Source of the DNA: Sulfurovum sp.
Lineage (GTDB): Bacteria; Campylobacterota; Campylobacteria; Campylobacterales; Sulfurovaceae
Direction of reading: 5' to 3'
Length of the DNA stretch: 64,000 nt
Assembly (NCBI GenBank): GCA_020525365.1
Contig: JAIZOF010000001.1
Span: 152,286 to 216,285 of the forward strand
Each line of letters starts with the position of its first letter. The stretch's first letter is position 1. The notes beneath the pieces were generated by a model. The model worked only from the letters and a program-made list of their open reading frames with translations. It did no database searches and was not told where the DNA came from. This document shows, in pieces, positions 54,877 through 64,000 of this stretch. A program made the position numbers and the translations under genes.

Positions 54877-55761
54877 ATGCAACAGCGCACAATCCAGAAG
54901 CCTATCGAAGTGGTTGGTATTGGTTTGCATAAGGGTGAACCAATCAAGTTACGCCTCGAACCGTTAGATGTAGATGCCGGTATTGTCTTTTATCGAGAAG
55001 ACCTTGCTCTTTCTGTCCCTCTTTCTCCCGCTTCTGTAATTGATACCCGTATGGCAACTGTAATTGGAAATGAAAAAGGATTTATCTCCACGATTGAACA
55101 TTTTCTCTCTGCACTGTATGCTTACGGGATTGACAATCTTCGCATCATTATTGATGGTAATGAGATGCCTATTATGGATGGTTCGGCAATTTCCTTCTGT
55201 TTGTTGCTTGATGAAGCAGGTATTGCAATGCAACATGCTCCTAAAAAAGTGATTTGTGTTAAAAAGAGTGTAGAGGTACAAGAGGGGCAGAAGTGTGTTC
55301 AGCTCTCTCCAAATGAGAGTGCAGAATTTGATTTTAAGATTGACTTTGATCATCCTGTGATTGGAGAGCAGAAGTATTGTTTAAAGTTTAGTACACATAA
55401 CTTTATTGAAGAGATTGCACGTGCAAGGACATTTGGGTTTGCTAAAGATATTCAGTACCTTCAAAGTCAAAATTTAGCACTTGGTGCCAACTTACAGAAT
55501 GCTATTGGACTTGATGACCATAAAGTGCTAAACCCTGAAGGATTGCGTTTTGAGAATGAATTTGTACGTCATAAGATTCTTGATGCCATGGGAGATATGA
55601 TGGTTTCTGGACACAATATTCTTGGTCAGTATAGGTCATTTGCAGGAAGCCACAATCTCAATTACCGACTTGTCTCTAAGTTGCTTTCAGATAGTAAAAA
55701 TTATGAGATAGTAGCAGTTGAAATGCTACAAAGTAGAGACTTTGCGAAAAGTTTTGCCTAA
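54877..55761 (+). CDS. lpxC: UDP-3-O-acyl-N-acetylglucosamine deacetylase
   Basis: This zinc enzyme catalyses the committed step of lipid A synthesis. His75 in STIEHFLSALYAYGIDN, the DGNEMPIMDGSA stretch, FVRHKILDAMGDM and SFAGSHNLN supply the zinc and catalytic residues. It has 294 residues. The next gene begins inside its 3' end. Confidence 0.97.
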   Translation: MQQRTIQKPIEVVGIGLHKGEPIKLRLEPLDVDAGIVFYREDLALSVPLSPASVIDTRMATVIGNEKGFISTIEHFLSALYAYGIDNLRIIIDGNEMPIMDGSAISFCLLLDEAGIAMQHAPKKVICVKKSVEVQEGQKCVQLSPNESAEFDFKIDFDHPVIGEQKYCLKFSTHNFIEEIARARTFGFAKDIQYLQSQNLALGANLQNAIGLDDHKVLNPEGLRFENEFVRHKILDAMGDMMVSGHNILGQYRSFAGSHNLNYRLVSKLLSDSKNYEIVAVEMLQSRDFAKSFA

Positions 55762-56209
55762 AGTTACTCTTTTAATTATCTCTATCGCCTCACCGCTAAT
55801 GGTCGGGGTATATGAAAATAACAGACTGGTTCAAGCACACAGTAGTAACAAGAAAACATCAGAAATACTCCTCCCTCTTCTAAATGGAATTTTTAAACAA
55901 TATAATGTTAAAGAGATTATCTATACTCGAGAACCAGGCTCCTATATGGCGACCAAGCTTACTTATATCACACTAAAGACTATTGAAATTTTACGAGGTA
56001 TTCAAATTAGAGGATGTAGTGCTTTCTCTCTTAATGGAGGGAAGCCCATCAAGGCAATTGGTAGCCTTTACTTTATCAAGGAAAAAGAGACTATAATGAC
56101 AAAAAAATTAGAAGAGCCGGTCAATACATGCTTTGCATTACCTCATAGTATTCAAGATCTTGCGATAGATGAAGAGTCAACCCCTGAGTATCTGTTACCG
56201 GCTGTTTAA
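55754..56209 (+). CDS. tsaB: TsaB-like protein, short form
   Basis: It is probably the TsaD partner in N6-threonylcarbamoyl-adenosine tRNA modification. [20 protein letters not shown] and [25 protein letters not shown] match the N-terminal TsaB fold (canonical GPGSFTGLRI). The protein ends early, at about 150 residues against about 230 in E. coli. I prefer the TTG at 55754 overlapping the lpxC stop; the frame is open to an ATG at 55718. The lpxC-tsaB-thrB order is, as I recall, the same in Campylobacter. Confidence 0.7.
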   Translation: MPKVTLLIISIASPLMVGVYENNRLVQAHSSNKKTSEILLPLLNGIFKQYNVKEIIYTREPGSYMATKLTYITLKTIEILRGIQIRGCSAFSLNGGKPIKAIGSLYFIKEKETIMTKKLEEPVNTCFALPHSIQDLAIDEESTPEYLLPAV

Positions 56210-56223
56210 CGGAAGAAGTCACT

Positions 56224-57105
56224 ATGTTTGTAAGTGTACCAGCTACTTCAGCAAACCTCGGTCCAGGGTTTGATACGCTAGGACTAGCAGTTGATTTGCG
56301 CAATGAGATTATTATAAAGCCTTCAAAATTCTCCAGTCTCTCTACGAAAGGTGAAGGTTCTAGTAATCCAAGAATTAGAAAGAATACACTCTTTTTGAAT
56401 ATTTTTAATGAGAACTATGAGCGCCTCACACAAAGATTGGATAACTTTCGCTTTGAGTTTACCAATCGTATACCTATCTCTCGTGGTCTTGGTAGCTCTT
56501 CGGCAGTTATTGTTTCTGCCCTTAGTGCAGCCTATATGGCAGCAGGAATACACTATAACAAGCGAGAGATTCTTAATCAAGCACTTCGTTATGAGCACCA
56601 TCCTGACAATATTACTCCAGCTGTAATGGGTGGCTTCAATGTTGCATGCGTCGAAGGTGAGCGTGTTTACAGTAAAAAAAGAAGATTACCGAATTATCTC
56701 AAAGCAGTTGTTGTCATTCCTAATCGTACTATTTCTACGGCTAGGTCACGTACAATACTACCTAAGGTGTACCATAAAGAGGAGATGGTCTATTCTCTTT
56801 CAAGGGCTGCCTATATGACGGCACTCTTCATGAGTGAGTCATGGGATTTGCTACGGATTGCCTCTAAAGATAAGCTACATCAGATACGTCGTATGAAGAT
56901 TATGCCTGAGCTCTTTGAAGTACAGAAAATAGCACTAAAGCATGGAGCAATTATGAGCACACTTTCTGGATCAGGCTCAACTTTTTTTAATTTGGTTTAC
57001 GAGAAAGATGCACAGAGCATTCATTCTACCCTACAAAATTGCTTCCCGCAATTTCGTGTCTTTACTCTTATGTTTGATAATTATGGGGTTATCAGTAAGA
57101 GCTGA
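56224..57105 (+). CDS. thrB: Homoserine kinase
   Basis: This GHMP kinase makes O-phosphohomoserine for threonine. [21 protein letters not shown] at the N-terminus, the ATP loop [14 protein letters not shown], and [13 protein letters not shown] near the end are GHMP motifs. It has 293 residues. It lies between tsaB-like and rnpM. Confidence 0.95.
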   Translation: MFVSVPATSANLGPGFDTLGLAVDLRNEIIIKPSKFSSLSTKGEGSSNPRIRKNTLFLNIFNENYERLTQRLDNFRFEFTNRIPISRGLGSSSAVIVSALSAAYMAAGIHYNKREILNQALRYEHHPDNITPAVMGGFNVACVEGERVYSKKRRLPNYLKAVVVIPNRTISTARSRTILPKVYHKEEMVYSLSRAAYMTALFMSESWDLLRIASKDKLHQIRRMKIMPELFEVQKIALKHGAIMSTLSGSGSTFFNLVYEKDAQSIHSTLQNCFPQFRVFTLMFDNYGVISKS

Positions 57106-57126
57106 CTGCTCTTAATCTCTTTTGGA

Positions 57127-57132
57127 TATAAT
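57127..57132 (+). promoter_or_regulatory. -10 box directly before rnpM
   Basis: A perfect TATAAT ends only 4 nt before the ATG at 57137. The upstream sequence is CTCTTTTGGA. There is no ribosome-binding site in between. Confidence 0.5.
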
Positions 57133-57136
57133 ACAC

Positions 57137-57421
57137 ATGAAAAAATTACACCCTATACGAATGTGCATCGCTTGCCGAAGCAGATATCCTCAACATACTT
57201 TGATCAGATTAAAGCAGGAAGGTAATGATGTTATAGCATATAATGGATATGGTAGGAGTTTCTATCTATGTAATACATGTATCAATAATACAAAGAGGGT
57301 CAAGGGCTTAATGAAACGTTTTAAACTTAATGAAGAGCATTTTGTTAAGCTATTGATAGAGGTGGCTCAGCAGGTCAGTCCATGCGATATGTCACACTCA
57401 AATGAAGGAGTTAATAAATAA
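57137..57421 (+). CDS. rnpM: YlxR/DUF448 family RNA-binding protein (RnpM)
   Basis: The 94-residue basic protein has PIRMCIACRSRYPQHTLIRL, the YlxR signature with its CxxC, a second cysteine pair (CNTC) and GYGRSFYLC. A Bacillus homologue has been reported to bind RNase P RNA. The longer TTG start at 57122 would include the promoter-like TATAAT, so I use ATG 57137. Its TAA overlaps the infB ATG (TAATG), the usual ylxR-infB coupling. Confidence 0.88.
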   Translation: MKKLHPIRMCIACRSRYPQHTLIRLKQEGNDVIAYNGYGRSFYLCNTCINNTKRVKGLMKRFKLNEEHFVKLLIEVAQQVSPCDMSHSNEGVNK

Positions 57422-60030
57422 TGGATAAAGTTAAAATCCAGGAAGTAGCATTGGAGGCGGGACTCTCCAACGGTGATCTCATTGAAAAAGCAAAAGAGCT
57501 AGGCTTTAATGTCAAAGCAGCTAATAGTGCAATTAGTTTTGGTGATGCTGGTATTCTTGTAGAATATATCATGAGCGGTAATTTGCCCGCAGGGTTTAAG
57601 AAGCCAGAGGAAGAGAAAGAGGCTACTGCTGTCAAAAAAGAAGAGCATGTGGAAACAGAACCTATTTCTAAAACAGACGAGCTTAAGGTAGAGTCTATTG
57701 AAGAGGATGTTGAAGTTGAACCTTCAAAAGTAATTGAGGAAGATAAAACCATACCAAAAGAGCCCAAAAAACGTAAAGGTATTTCTATTTCGAGCAAGAG
57801 AAAAGAAGAGCCAAAGATAGACAATACTGAAGGCAACCAACCAAAGAAAAGAATACTTTCAAAAAGTAGTATTAAGATTGTTAGAAAGGCAAAACCTTCA
57901 CCTGCTCGGGCAATCAGTAAAATATCTATGAGTGATGCAATACCCACCCCTACAAAAAAGAAGACTAAAAAGAGTCCAGCTCAACGTAAAGATACAGGTA
58001 CAAAAATTGATATCTTAAATCATGATAGTATGCGTGGAGATATTGATAGTGGTTTTGGTGAGGAAGAAGTAGTGCTACTAGACTTTTCTGACAAGAATAT
58101 CTATGAAGAGATGATGCGTCAGGATCAGAAACGTAAAGAGGAAGCAAAGAAACGTGAACTTTCTATGGGAGGAGCAACCAAAGGTAGGCAACCCTTCCGC
58201 CCTCAGCAGAGACGTTCACTCAAGCGTGGCGGAAAACGAAAAAAGTATACTAAAGAGGAAAACACTAATGTAATTACATCAGTGGAGATACCTGAAAATG
58301 TAAGAGTTTATGAGTTTGCGGAGAAAATTGACAAAACTGCAGGCGATGTAATCAAAGTACTATTTGCACTAGGAATGATGGTGACAAAGAATGACTTTCT
58401 TAGTAAAGATGAGATTGAGATTCTTGCTGAAGAGTTTGGTGTTGAAGTGGTAACTATGAATCCACTTGATGAGCTTGATTATGTTTCCATATACGATACG
58501 ATAGAAGATGAGAAATACGAAGAACGTCCACCGGTTATTACTATTATGGGACATGTTGATCATGGTAAGACTTCACTGCTTGATAAGATTCGTTCTGCCA
58601 AAGTAGCAGACAAGGAAGCAGGGGGAATTACCCAGCATGTAGGTGCCTATCAGGTTGAGAAAAATGGAAAGAAGATCACATTTGTGGATACCCCAGGACA
58701 TGAGGCTTTCACCGAAATGCGTGCACGTGGAGCACAAGCAACCGATATTGTCATTATTGTTGTTGCAGCTGATGATGGGGTTATGCCTCAAACCAAAGAG
58801 GCAATTTCTCACACAAAAGCAGCGGGTGTACCAATGATCATTGCAATTAACAAGATTGATAAACCAGCTGCTAATCCTGACAATGTTAAGTCTCAGCTTG
58901 CAGAGATTGATGTGATGGCCACTGATTGGGGTGGAGAGTATGAGTTTATTCCAGTTTCTGCCCATACAGGAGAGGGTATTGATAATCTACTTGAGACAAT
59001 TTTACTTCAAGCAGAAGTGATGGAACTACAGGCAGATCCATCACGTAAGGCTAAGGCAGTTGTGGTTGAAAGTTCTCTTGAAAAAGGGTTTGGACCAGTA
59101 GCAAATATCATTATTAAGAATGGTACACTTAATGTAGGCGACAATGTTATTGTTGGACAGACATATGGACGCGTCAGGGTTATTAAAGATGATAATGGAA
59201 ATGATATTAAATCTGCACTACCAAGTGCACCAGTAGCTGTTGTTGGGCTTAGTGATGTGCCAGGAGCAGGTGAAGTATTGGTTGCAATGGATTCTGAACG
59301 AGAAGTACGTGAGCTTGCAGAGAAGCGTGCGGCATATGAAAGAGCCAAGCAACTCTCCAAGAGCACCAAAGCATCACTCGAAGACCTCTCTGCGCTTATT
59401 GCTGAGGGACAACTCAAAGCACTACCAGTTATCATCAAAACTGATGTACAGGGATCACTTGAGGCGATTAAAGGATCTCTTGAGAAGTTGCGCAATGAAG
59501 AGGTTAAGGTTAATATTATCCATGAAGGTGTGGGTGGTGTAACTGAGAGTGATGTAACACTAGCAGATGCGAGTGAACATGCAGTGATTCTAGGGTTCAA
59601 TGTTAGACCAATAGGAGCTGTAAAAAAGAAAGCCAAAGAGCTAGGAGCCGATATTCGCACCTATAATATCATTTATGATTTGATCGATGATGTTAAAGCA
59701 CTACTTGGTGGACTTATGAGTCCTGTCATCAAAGAAGAGATTACCGGACAGGCAGAAGTTCGCGAAACATTCATTGTCGGAAAAGTCGGTACAATTGCTG
59801 GATCTAAAGTTACAGAGGGTGTCATTACACGTAATTCTAAAGCAAGACTTATCCGTAACGGTGTAGTGGTTTATGAGAGTAGCATCTCTTCTTTGAAACG
59901 TCATACAGAAGATGCCAAAGAGGTCAAAAATGGGTATGAGTGTGGTATCATGCTTGAGAATTTCAATGATATTAAAGAGGGTGATGTGATTGAGACTTTT
60001 AAAGATGTTGAGGAGCAAGTGACGCTTTAA
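57421..60030 (+). CDS. infB: Translation initiation factor IF-2
   Basis: This GTPase brings fMet-tRNA to the ribosome. An IF2_N domain covers about residues 1-55. A long acidic/basic linker (55-290) follows, with a second IF2_N at about 292-340. The G domain has G1 GHVDHGKT at 377-384, DTPGHEAF and NKIDKP. Domains II-IV complete it. It has 869 residues. rbfA and rimP follow, the usual translation cluster in shuffled order. Confidence 0.98.
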   Translation: MDKVKIQEVALEAGLSNGDLIEKAKELGFNVKAANSAISFGDAGILVEYIMSGNLPAGFKKPEEEKEATAVKKEEHVETEPISKTDELKVESIEEDVEVEPSKVIEEDKTIPKEPKKRKGISISSKRKEEPKIDNTEGNQPKKRILSKSSIKIVRKAKPSPARAISKISMSDAIPTPTKKKTKKSPAQRKDTGTKIDILNHDSMRGDIDSGFGEEEVVLLDFSDKNIYEEMMRQDQKRKEEAKKRELSMGGATKGRQPFRPQQRRSLKRGGKRKKYTKEENTNVITSVEIPENVRVYEFAEKIDKTAGDVIKVLFALGMMVTKNDFLSKDEIEILAEEFGVEVVTMNPLDELDYVSIYDTIEDEKYEERPPVITIMGHVDHGKTSLLDKIRSAKVADKEAGGITQHVGAYQVEKNGKKITFVDTPGHEAFTEMRARGAQATDIVIIVVAADDGVMPQTKEAISHTKAAGVPMIIAINKIDKPAANPDNVKSQLAEIDVMATDWGGEYEFIPVSAHTGEGIDNLLETILLQAEVMELQADPSRKAKAVVVESSLEKGFGPVANIIIKNGTLNVGDNVIVGQTYGRVRVIKDDNGNDIKSALPSAPVAVVGLSDVPGAGEVLVAMDSEREVRELAEKRAAYERAKQLSKSTKASLEDLSALIAEGQLKALPVIIKTDVQGSLEAIKGSLEKLRNEEVKVNIIHEGVGGVTESDVTLADASEHAVILGFNVRPIGAVKKKAKELGADIRTYNIIYDLIDDVKALLGGLMSPVIKEEITGQAEVRETFIVGKVGTIAGSKVTEGVITRNSKARLIRNGVVVYESSISSLKRHTEDAKEVKNGYECGIMLENFNDIKEGDVIETFKDVEEQVTL

Positions 60031-60078
60031 TCAATAGTGTTAGCATCATTCTATATTTATTGATACGAGGAGTCAAAG

Positions 60079-60459
60079 ATGACACAAGAAGAGATTAAGC
60101 GCCATAGGGTTGAGTCAATACTTAAAGAGGTTATTCCTGAAGCACTAGCAACACTTGATGATAGCCGTATCAACTCGCTACTAGTAACCGATGTAATCTG
60201 CTCCAAAGGAAGAAGTGATGCCAAGGTCTATCTGGATAAATCATTTTTGACTAGTCAGGAACAGAGTGAAGCACTTAAGCAACTTCGTATTGTAGCAGGA
60301 TACATCCAGAACCATTGCAAACAGAGCGAAGGATGGTTCAAAGCACCACGTTTCACTTTTGAGTTCGATGAGCAACTCGAAAAGCAAAGTCGTATAGAAG
60401 TGCTCTTTAAGCAGATTTCACAATGCAAGAAAGAAGTGGGGGAATCAGATGAAGCTTGA
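60079..60459 (+). CDS. rbfA: 30S ribosome-binding factor A
   Basis: It helps 16S rRNA 5'-end maturation and cold adaptation. The KH-like core is visible in RINSLLVTDVICSKGRSDAKVYLD and in RFTFEFDEQLEKQSRIEVLFKQI near the C-terminus. It has 126 residues. ACGAGGAGTC supplies the ribosome-binding site. It overlaps rimP by 11 nt. Confidence 0.93.
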   Translation: MTQEEIKRHRVESILKEVIPEALATLDDSRINSLLVTDVICSKGRSDAKVYLDKSFLTSQEQSEALKQLRIVAGYIQNHCKQSEGWFKAPRFTFEFDEQLEKQSRIEVLFKQISQCKKEVGESDEA

Positions 60460-60877
60460 GGAGCAGATCGAAAAGATTGTAGAGGCAAATGGTGCACATC
60501 TTTATGATATTGAGACTGTCACAGAGTTTGATGAGGCAATCTATCGTATCTCTATTGCCAAAGAGGGCGGAGTATCTCTTGATTTGTGTGCAGATATCTC
60601 TAGTGAGCTCTCTCCATTTCTTGATGTCAATCCACCAATGCATGGGCAGTACCGTTTGGAGGTCAGCTCTCCAGGCATTGATCGTAAACTAACGAAAATA
60701 AAACATTTTAAGCAGTCTATTGGCGAAAAGATAAAATTTAAAGTTCTTGGTGACGGTAAAAATAGAGGTATTTTGATAGAAGCAGATGATAGCGGTATCA
60801 TGGTAGAGACAAAAGAGGGTAATAAGAGCTATAGTTATGACCAGCTAGGTAGTGTAAAGATCTATATGGAGTGGTGA
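60449..60877 (+). CDS. rimP: Ribosome maturation factor RimP
   Basis: It acts in 30S subunit assembly. IEKIVEANGAHLYDIETV, SLDLCADISSELSPFLDVN and YRLEVSSPGIDRKL are the family motifs, followed by an SH3-like C-terminal domain. It has 142 residues. It closes the infB-rbfA-rimP cluster. A 122-bp gap with no clear promoter follows before ribD. Confidence 0.95.
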   Translation: MKLEEQIEKIVEANGAHLYDIETVTEFDEAIYRISIAKEGGVSLDLCADISSELSPFLDVNPPMHGQYRLEVSSPGIDRKLTKIKHFKQSIGEKIKFKVLGDGKNRGILIEADDSGIMVETKEGNKSYSYDQLGSVKIYMEW

Positions 60878-60999
60878 TTGACTATCTAAGATGAGCCCAC
60901 TTAATACCAAATACTTAAGTAACAAATAAAGTGTTTTTCAGAAGATAGCTGATTTTGTAAAGAAGTTTAAAGGTATTGGCAAGGAGGTATGATAATAAA

Positions 61000-62010
61000 A
61001 TGACCGATGAATTCTACATGCAACTTGCCCTAGATGAAGCTTGGAAATACCAACTTCTAACCTACCCCAATCCTGCTGTGGGCGCAATAGTTGTACATAA
61101 TGGTCGTATTCTCTCTGTTGAAGCACATCAGAAAGCAGGTACTTCTCATGCAGAGGTGTTGGCACTTATTGGTGCATATGAAACCCTTTTAGGTAGACAG
61201 ATTACTTTTGATCGTTTTGATGCACAGAAAGCCCACCATTTTCTTTGTGAGCTTCCCCAAGGTTTTTTTTCTCAATGTACTATTTACATTACATTAGAAC
61301 CCTGTTCTCATAAGGGAAGAACCCCTTCTTGTGCATCCCTATTGCAGTCACTTTTGTTGCAACGGGTTGTGATTGGTATTAAAGATCCAATAGAAGATCA
61401 TGGTGGTGGTGTTAGCATCATACAAAGTGAAACAAGCCCAACAAAGGTAACCATGGGCATACTTCAAGATGCGTGTAGGGCATTAATAGAGCCATTTTTT
61501 ATTTGGCAGAAGCAAGCATTTATATTATTTAAGCTGGCTCAGACTACCAATGCACGGATTGGTGGTGGATATTTGAGCTCTCATAGCTCTCTTAAACATG
61601 TGCATAGACTACGTGAAGTGTGTAGTAAGCTATTGATTGGTGGAGAGACAGTTAGAAGAGATAGACCTACACTTGACTGCCGTTTCATAGACGGTATGGC
61701 ACCAGATGTAGTGATCTATAGCAGGACAAAGCAGTTTGATTGCAACATTCCACTTTTTGATGTGAAAGAAAGAGATGTGACAATAAGCAATCATCTCTCT
61801 TTTCTCTCTAAACCATCTTTTATACTTGTCGAGGGAGGAGAAGGGATGCTTAATGTACTGAAAGATCGTATTGACTGGCTGTTAATCTATCAGACACCTA
61901 AGCTCTCTACGAATGATTTATCCTATAATATTGAGATGAACTTAACCTTTCTGCATCAGCAAAAGAGTGGTGTAGACATGATGATATGGAGTAGACAAAG
62001 TGGGGATTGA
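61000..62010 (+). CDS. ribD: Riboflavin biosynthesis deaminase/reductase
   Basis: It carries out the second and third steps of riboflavin synthesis. The deaminase half has the zinc motif SHAEVLAL and EPCSHKGRTPSC. The reductase half (after about residue 170) is weaker than usual: KLAQTTNARIGGGYLSSHSSLKHVHRLR and LLIGGETVRRDRPTLDCR are recognisable but divergent. It has 336 residues from ATG 61000. AAGGAGG is at 60981-60987 (12-nt spacing), and the TTG at 60976 lies upstream of that site, so I reject it. Confidence 0.9.
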   Translation: MTDEFYMQLALDEAWKYQLLTYPNPAVGAIVVHNGRILSVEAHQKAGTSHAEVLALIGAYETLLGRQITFDRFDAQKAHHFLCELPQGFFSQCTIYITLEPCSHKGRTPSCASLLQSLLLQRVVIGIKDPIEDHGGGVSIIQSETSPTKVTMGILQDACRALIEPFFIWQKQAFILFKLAQTTNARIGGGYLSSHSSLKHVHRLREVCSKLLIGGETVRRDRPTLDCRFIDGMAPDVVIYSRTKQFDCNIPLFDVKERDVTISNHLSFLSKPSFILVEGGEGMLNVLKDRIDWLLIYQTPKLSTNDLSYNIEMNLTFLHQQKSGVDMMIWSRQSGD

Positions 62011-62737
62011 AAAACTAACCAACAAAGAGAAAAAGCAAGAGAAAATTGTAGAAATGTTTGATGATATTGCATCAACCTATGATAAAGCCAACCGTGTGCT
62101 TAGTATGGGTATCGATATACAGTGGCGCAAAAAGGGTTGCGACAAAGCCTTTGAGATATTAGATAAAAAACAGTTGGGACAAGTTACTGATGTGGCAACA
62201 GGAACAGGTGATTTGCTTATTTACTGGAGAGAGCAAGCACAAAAAAGTGGTGTAGTCATAGAGAAGTATGTCGGTATTGATCCTTCAGTAGGAATGCTTG
62301 GTGTTGCCAAAGAGAAGGTTGATTTTGCTGAATTTGTTGTGGGGAAGGCTCAGGAACTACCTGTAGAAGATGAAAGCAGCGATGTTGTCTCCATTAGTTA
62401 TGGTATACGTAATGTTGTTGACAGAGTTGAAGCACTTCAGGAATTTAACCGGGTTCTCAAGTCTGGCGGATTAGTGGTTATTCTTGAATTTACCAAACAG
62501 GAGAGACGAGGGTTTGTTAATAAGATGGTTGATTTTGGAATGAAGAATATTCTTCCACGTATAGGTGGTTTCATTTCTAAGAACTATGAAGCGTATAAGT
62601 ACCTGCCTGACTCTATTGAAGAATTCCTGTCTACCGAGATGCTCTCCAAAGAGCTTGAAGAGGCAGGCTTTGAGATGAAATATATTAAAAGTTTTTCCAT
62701 GGGGATTAGTACACTCCTCATTGCACAAAAGCGATAA
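62000..62737 (+). CDS. ubiE: Demethylmenaquinone methyltransferase (UbiE/MenG)
   Basis: It adds the final methyl group in menaquinone synthesis. VEMFDDIASTYDKANRVLSMGIDIQWRKK, the SAM motif TDVATGTGDL, and SYGIRNVVDRVEALQEFNRVLKSGG are UbiE signatures. It has 245 residues. The start is GTG at 62000, 11 nt inside ribD. Menaquinone is the expected quinone for this group, so the MenG role is more likely than ubiquinone synthesis. Confidence 0.93.
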   Translation: MGIEKLTNKEKKQEKIVEMFDDIASTYDKANRVLSMGIDIQWRKKGCDKAFEILDKKQLGQVTDVATGTGDLLIYWREQAQKSGVVIEKYVGIDPSVGMLGVAKEKVDFAEFVVGKAQELPVEDESSDVVSISYGIRNVVDRVEALQEFNRVLKSGGLVVILEFTKQERRGFVNKMVDFGMKNILPRIGGFISKNYEAYKYLPDSIEEFLSTEMLSKELEEAGFEMKYIKSFSMGISTLLIAQKR

Positions 62738-62751
62738 GTGAGGAGTACTGC

Positions 62752-64000
62752 TTGCAGATGATCTCTGTCTCTTCACTGAATATCAAAATCAAATCTCTTC
62801 TTGAGACCACTTTTATGCACATTCTTGTCGAAGGAGAAGTGGCATCGGTAACTTATCATACCTCTGGGCATCTCTATTTTTCTATTAAAGATGACAAAAG
62901 CACCATTAAGTGTGTTATGTGGCGTTCTTCTGTGGCACGAATGAAGTTCCGTATTGAAAAAGGGATGCATATTGTTGTAGAGGGATCTGTGAGTGTCTAC
63001 ACACCAAGAGGAGAATACCAGTTTCAGACAGTAAAGATAGAGCCGTATGGACAAGGGGCTTTGGCACTGGCTTTTGAACAACTCAAAGAGAAGCTTAAAT
63101 CAAAAGGCTATTTTGATACGCAACAGAAGAAGATTCTACCAAAAAAGATTAGAAAGATTGTATTGGTTACGGCCAAAGAGAGTGCAGCGTTACACGATAT
63201 GATAAAGATTATTGAAAAACGATGGCCACTAGTAGAGGTAGTTGTGATTGATGTATTGGTGCAAGGAGAGAGTGCAGCAGAACAGATCTCACATGGACTA
63301 TATTATGCAGATAGCCTTGGTGCAGATATCATTGTGGTAGGACGTGGTGGTGGATCGACAGAAGATCTTTGGGCATTTAATGAGGAGAGTGTTGCTGATG
63401 CAATCTTTGCAATACACACACCAGTGGTGAGTGCTGTGGGCCATGAGGTTGATGTACTTATAAGTGATTATGTAGCCGATCTTCGTGCCCCAACCCCCAG
63501 TGCTGCTATTGAGATGATTTTACCTGATCGCAATGAAATGCTTTATGTGCTCAATGAAACAACAGAGCGTTTTGGTCAAACCATACAACAGCATATTGGA
63601 CACAAAGAGCAACAGTTAAATCATAGTCAAGCACTATTGCTTCAACATGCACCAAAGAGAAAACTTCAGGAGATAGAGCATACATTTGTACGCCTCCAAG
63701 AAGAGTTTCTTAGAACTATATACTATCGCATAGAGCAGTTTGGCATATTATCAAAACAGCTACAAAGAGAGTTTGAGCAAAATATTACTTTTGTATTTCG
63801 GAATAAAGTGCAACAAGCATTACATCTGCATGAAAAAATGAAGCTTAGCGATCCGAAATTACAATGTAGAATAGGTTGGGCAAAGATTTCCAAGCAGAAG
63901 AAAACTGTAGGGCTTGACCAAATTGGAAAAGATGAATACTTTACTGTGGAAGATGCTTTTGTTCAAATAGACGCTGTCTGTCTTGAGGCTAAAAGAAAAA
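62752..64000 (+). CDS. xseA: Exodeoxyribonuclease VII large subunit, 3'-partial
   Basis: The large subunit of a single-strand-specific nuclease. An N-terminal OB fold is seen in ILVEGEVASVTYHTSGHLYFSIKD and VVEGSVSVYTPRGEYQF. The catalytic part has VVGRGGGSTEDLWAFNEE, HTPVVSAVGHEVDVLI and DLRAPTPSAAIE, followed by a long coiled-coil region. About 416 residues are present and the frame is still open at the window end, probably close to the stop. GAGGAG (62740-62745) suits the TTG at 62752; the ATG at 62758 is the alternative. Confidence 0.94.
   Translation, partial: MQMISVSSLNIKIKSLLETTFMHILVEGEVASVTYHTSGHLYFSIKDDKSTIKCVMWRSSVARMKFRIEKGMHIVVEGSVSVYTPRGEYQFQTVKIEPYGQGALALAFEQLKEKLKSKGYFDTQQKKILPKKIRKIVLVTAKESAALHDMIKIIEKRWPLVEVVVIDVLVQGESAAEQISHGLYYADSLGADIIVVGRGGGSTEDLWAFNEESVADAIFAIHTPVVSAVGHEVDVLISDYVADLRAPTPSAAIEMILPDRNEMLYVLNETTERFGQTIQQHIGHKEQQLNHSQALLLQHAPKRKLQEIEHTFVRLQEEFLRTIYYRIEQFGILSKQLQREFEQNITFVFRNKVQQALHLHEKMKLSDPKLQCRIGWAKISKQKKTVGLDQIGKDEYFTVEDAFVQIDAVCLEAKRK

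Noticed and set aside
59007..59660. 217-codon open frame antisense to infB
   Set aside because: It lies wholly opposite a strongly conserved part of IF-2 and its Ser/Thr/Ala-rich composition is the mirror of infB codons. No ribosome-binding site or family motif.
1..64000. tRNA, rRNA, CRISPR arrays, insertion sequences, prophage or defence genes
   Set aside because: All larger gaps were read on both strands. None shows a cloverleaf, a repeat-spacer pattern, transposase motifs or terminal inverted repeats, and no gene matches a known defence family.

Overview
This 64 kb window is a compact, AT-rich stretch of bacterial chromosome, almost wholly coding. It carries about 62 protein genes, two of them cut by the window edges, and I see no rRNA, tRNA, CRISPR array, insertion sequence or prophage. 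The gene content and order point to the Campylobacterota (Epsilonproteobacteria). Signs include a CosR/HsrA-type orphan regulator beside a ferredoxin and folB, the run lysA-pheA-hisC-dxs, the run ndk-yceD-rpmF-plsX-fabH, the run M23 peptidase-lpxC-tsaB-like-thrB-rnpM-infB-rbfA-rimP, and leuS-lptE-folC. As I recall it, Campylobacter jejuni has fliF-fliG-fliH between hisC and dxs. Here that space is only 126 bp. Together with the MoxR/Bat operon this suggests a non-flagellated, Sulfurovum-like organism. The assignment is inference from gene order, not from a database search.

Layout. 1-4.0 kb (minus strand): hemN (partial), argF, an amidase-like exported protein and hemB. 4.0-7.1 kb (plus): ribA, rsmG, a membrane zinc-ribbon protein, a conserved unknown, a rhomboid protease and a lipoprotein that looks like a transglutaminase-type cysteine enzyme. 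7.0-9.7 kb (minus): pabB, pyrB, bioD. 9.7-15.1 kb (plus): clpS-clpA-aat (the complete targeting side of the bacterial N-end rule pathway), then tal and a PilT-type pilus ATPase. 15.2-24.1 kb: rplY, pth, an LptF/G permease, lysA, pheA, hisC, dxs, metK. 24.1-28.6 kb: a 2[4Fe-4S] ferredoxin, ndk, yceD, rpmF, plsX, fabH and a YmdB-type phosphoesterase. dnaX follows on the minus strand. 30.8-38.2 kb: leuS, lptE-like, folC, mfd. 38.2-44.8 kb: a MoxR-DUF58-BatA/B/C/D operon. 44.8-50.4 kb: tyrA (minus), bamA (plus), then fdx, cosR, folB and plsY (minus). 50.5-57.1 kb: nadA, nadC, a DHH phosphoesterase, an M23 peptidase, lpxC, a TsaB-like gene and thrB. 57.1-64 kb: rnpM, infB, rbfA, rimP, ribD, ubiE/menG and xseA (partial).

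Most genes serve core metabolism (arginine, pyrimidine, heme, riboflavin, biotin, folate, NAD, lysine, aromatic amino acids, isoprenoids), envelope assembly (LptE, LptF/G, BamA, LpxC, PlsX/PlsY/FabH) and translation. Many neighbours overlap by 1-11 nt, so translational coupling is probably widespread. TTG and GTG starts are unusually frequent.

I found no clear new defence or mobile system. The items most worth a second look are the missing flagellar block between hisC and dxs, an A9 run in dnaX that would give a short gamma-like product if slippage occurs, an 18-bp perfect inverted repeat just before metK, the transglutaminase-like lipoprotein nested with a rhomboid gene, three genes whose -10 box lies so close to the ATG that their messages may be leaderless, and the Bat operon with a 31-codon ORF between its two VWA genes.
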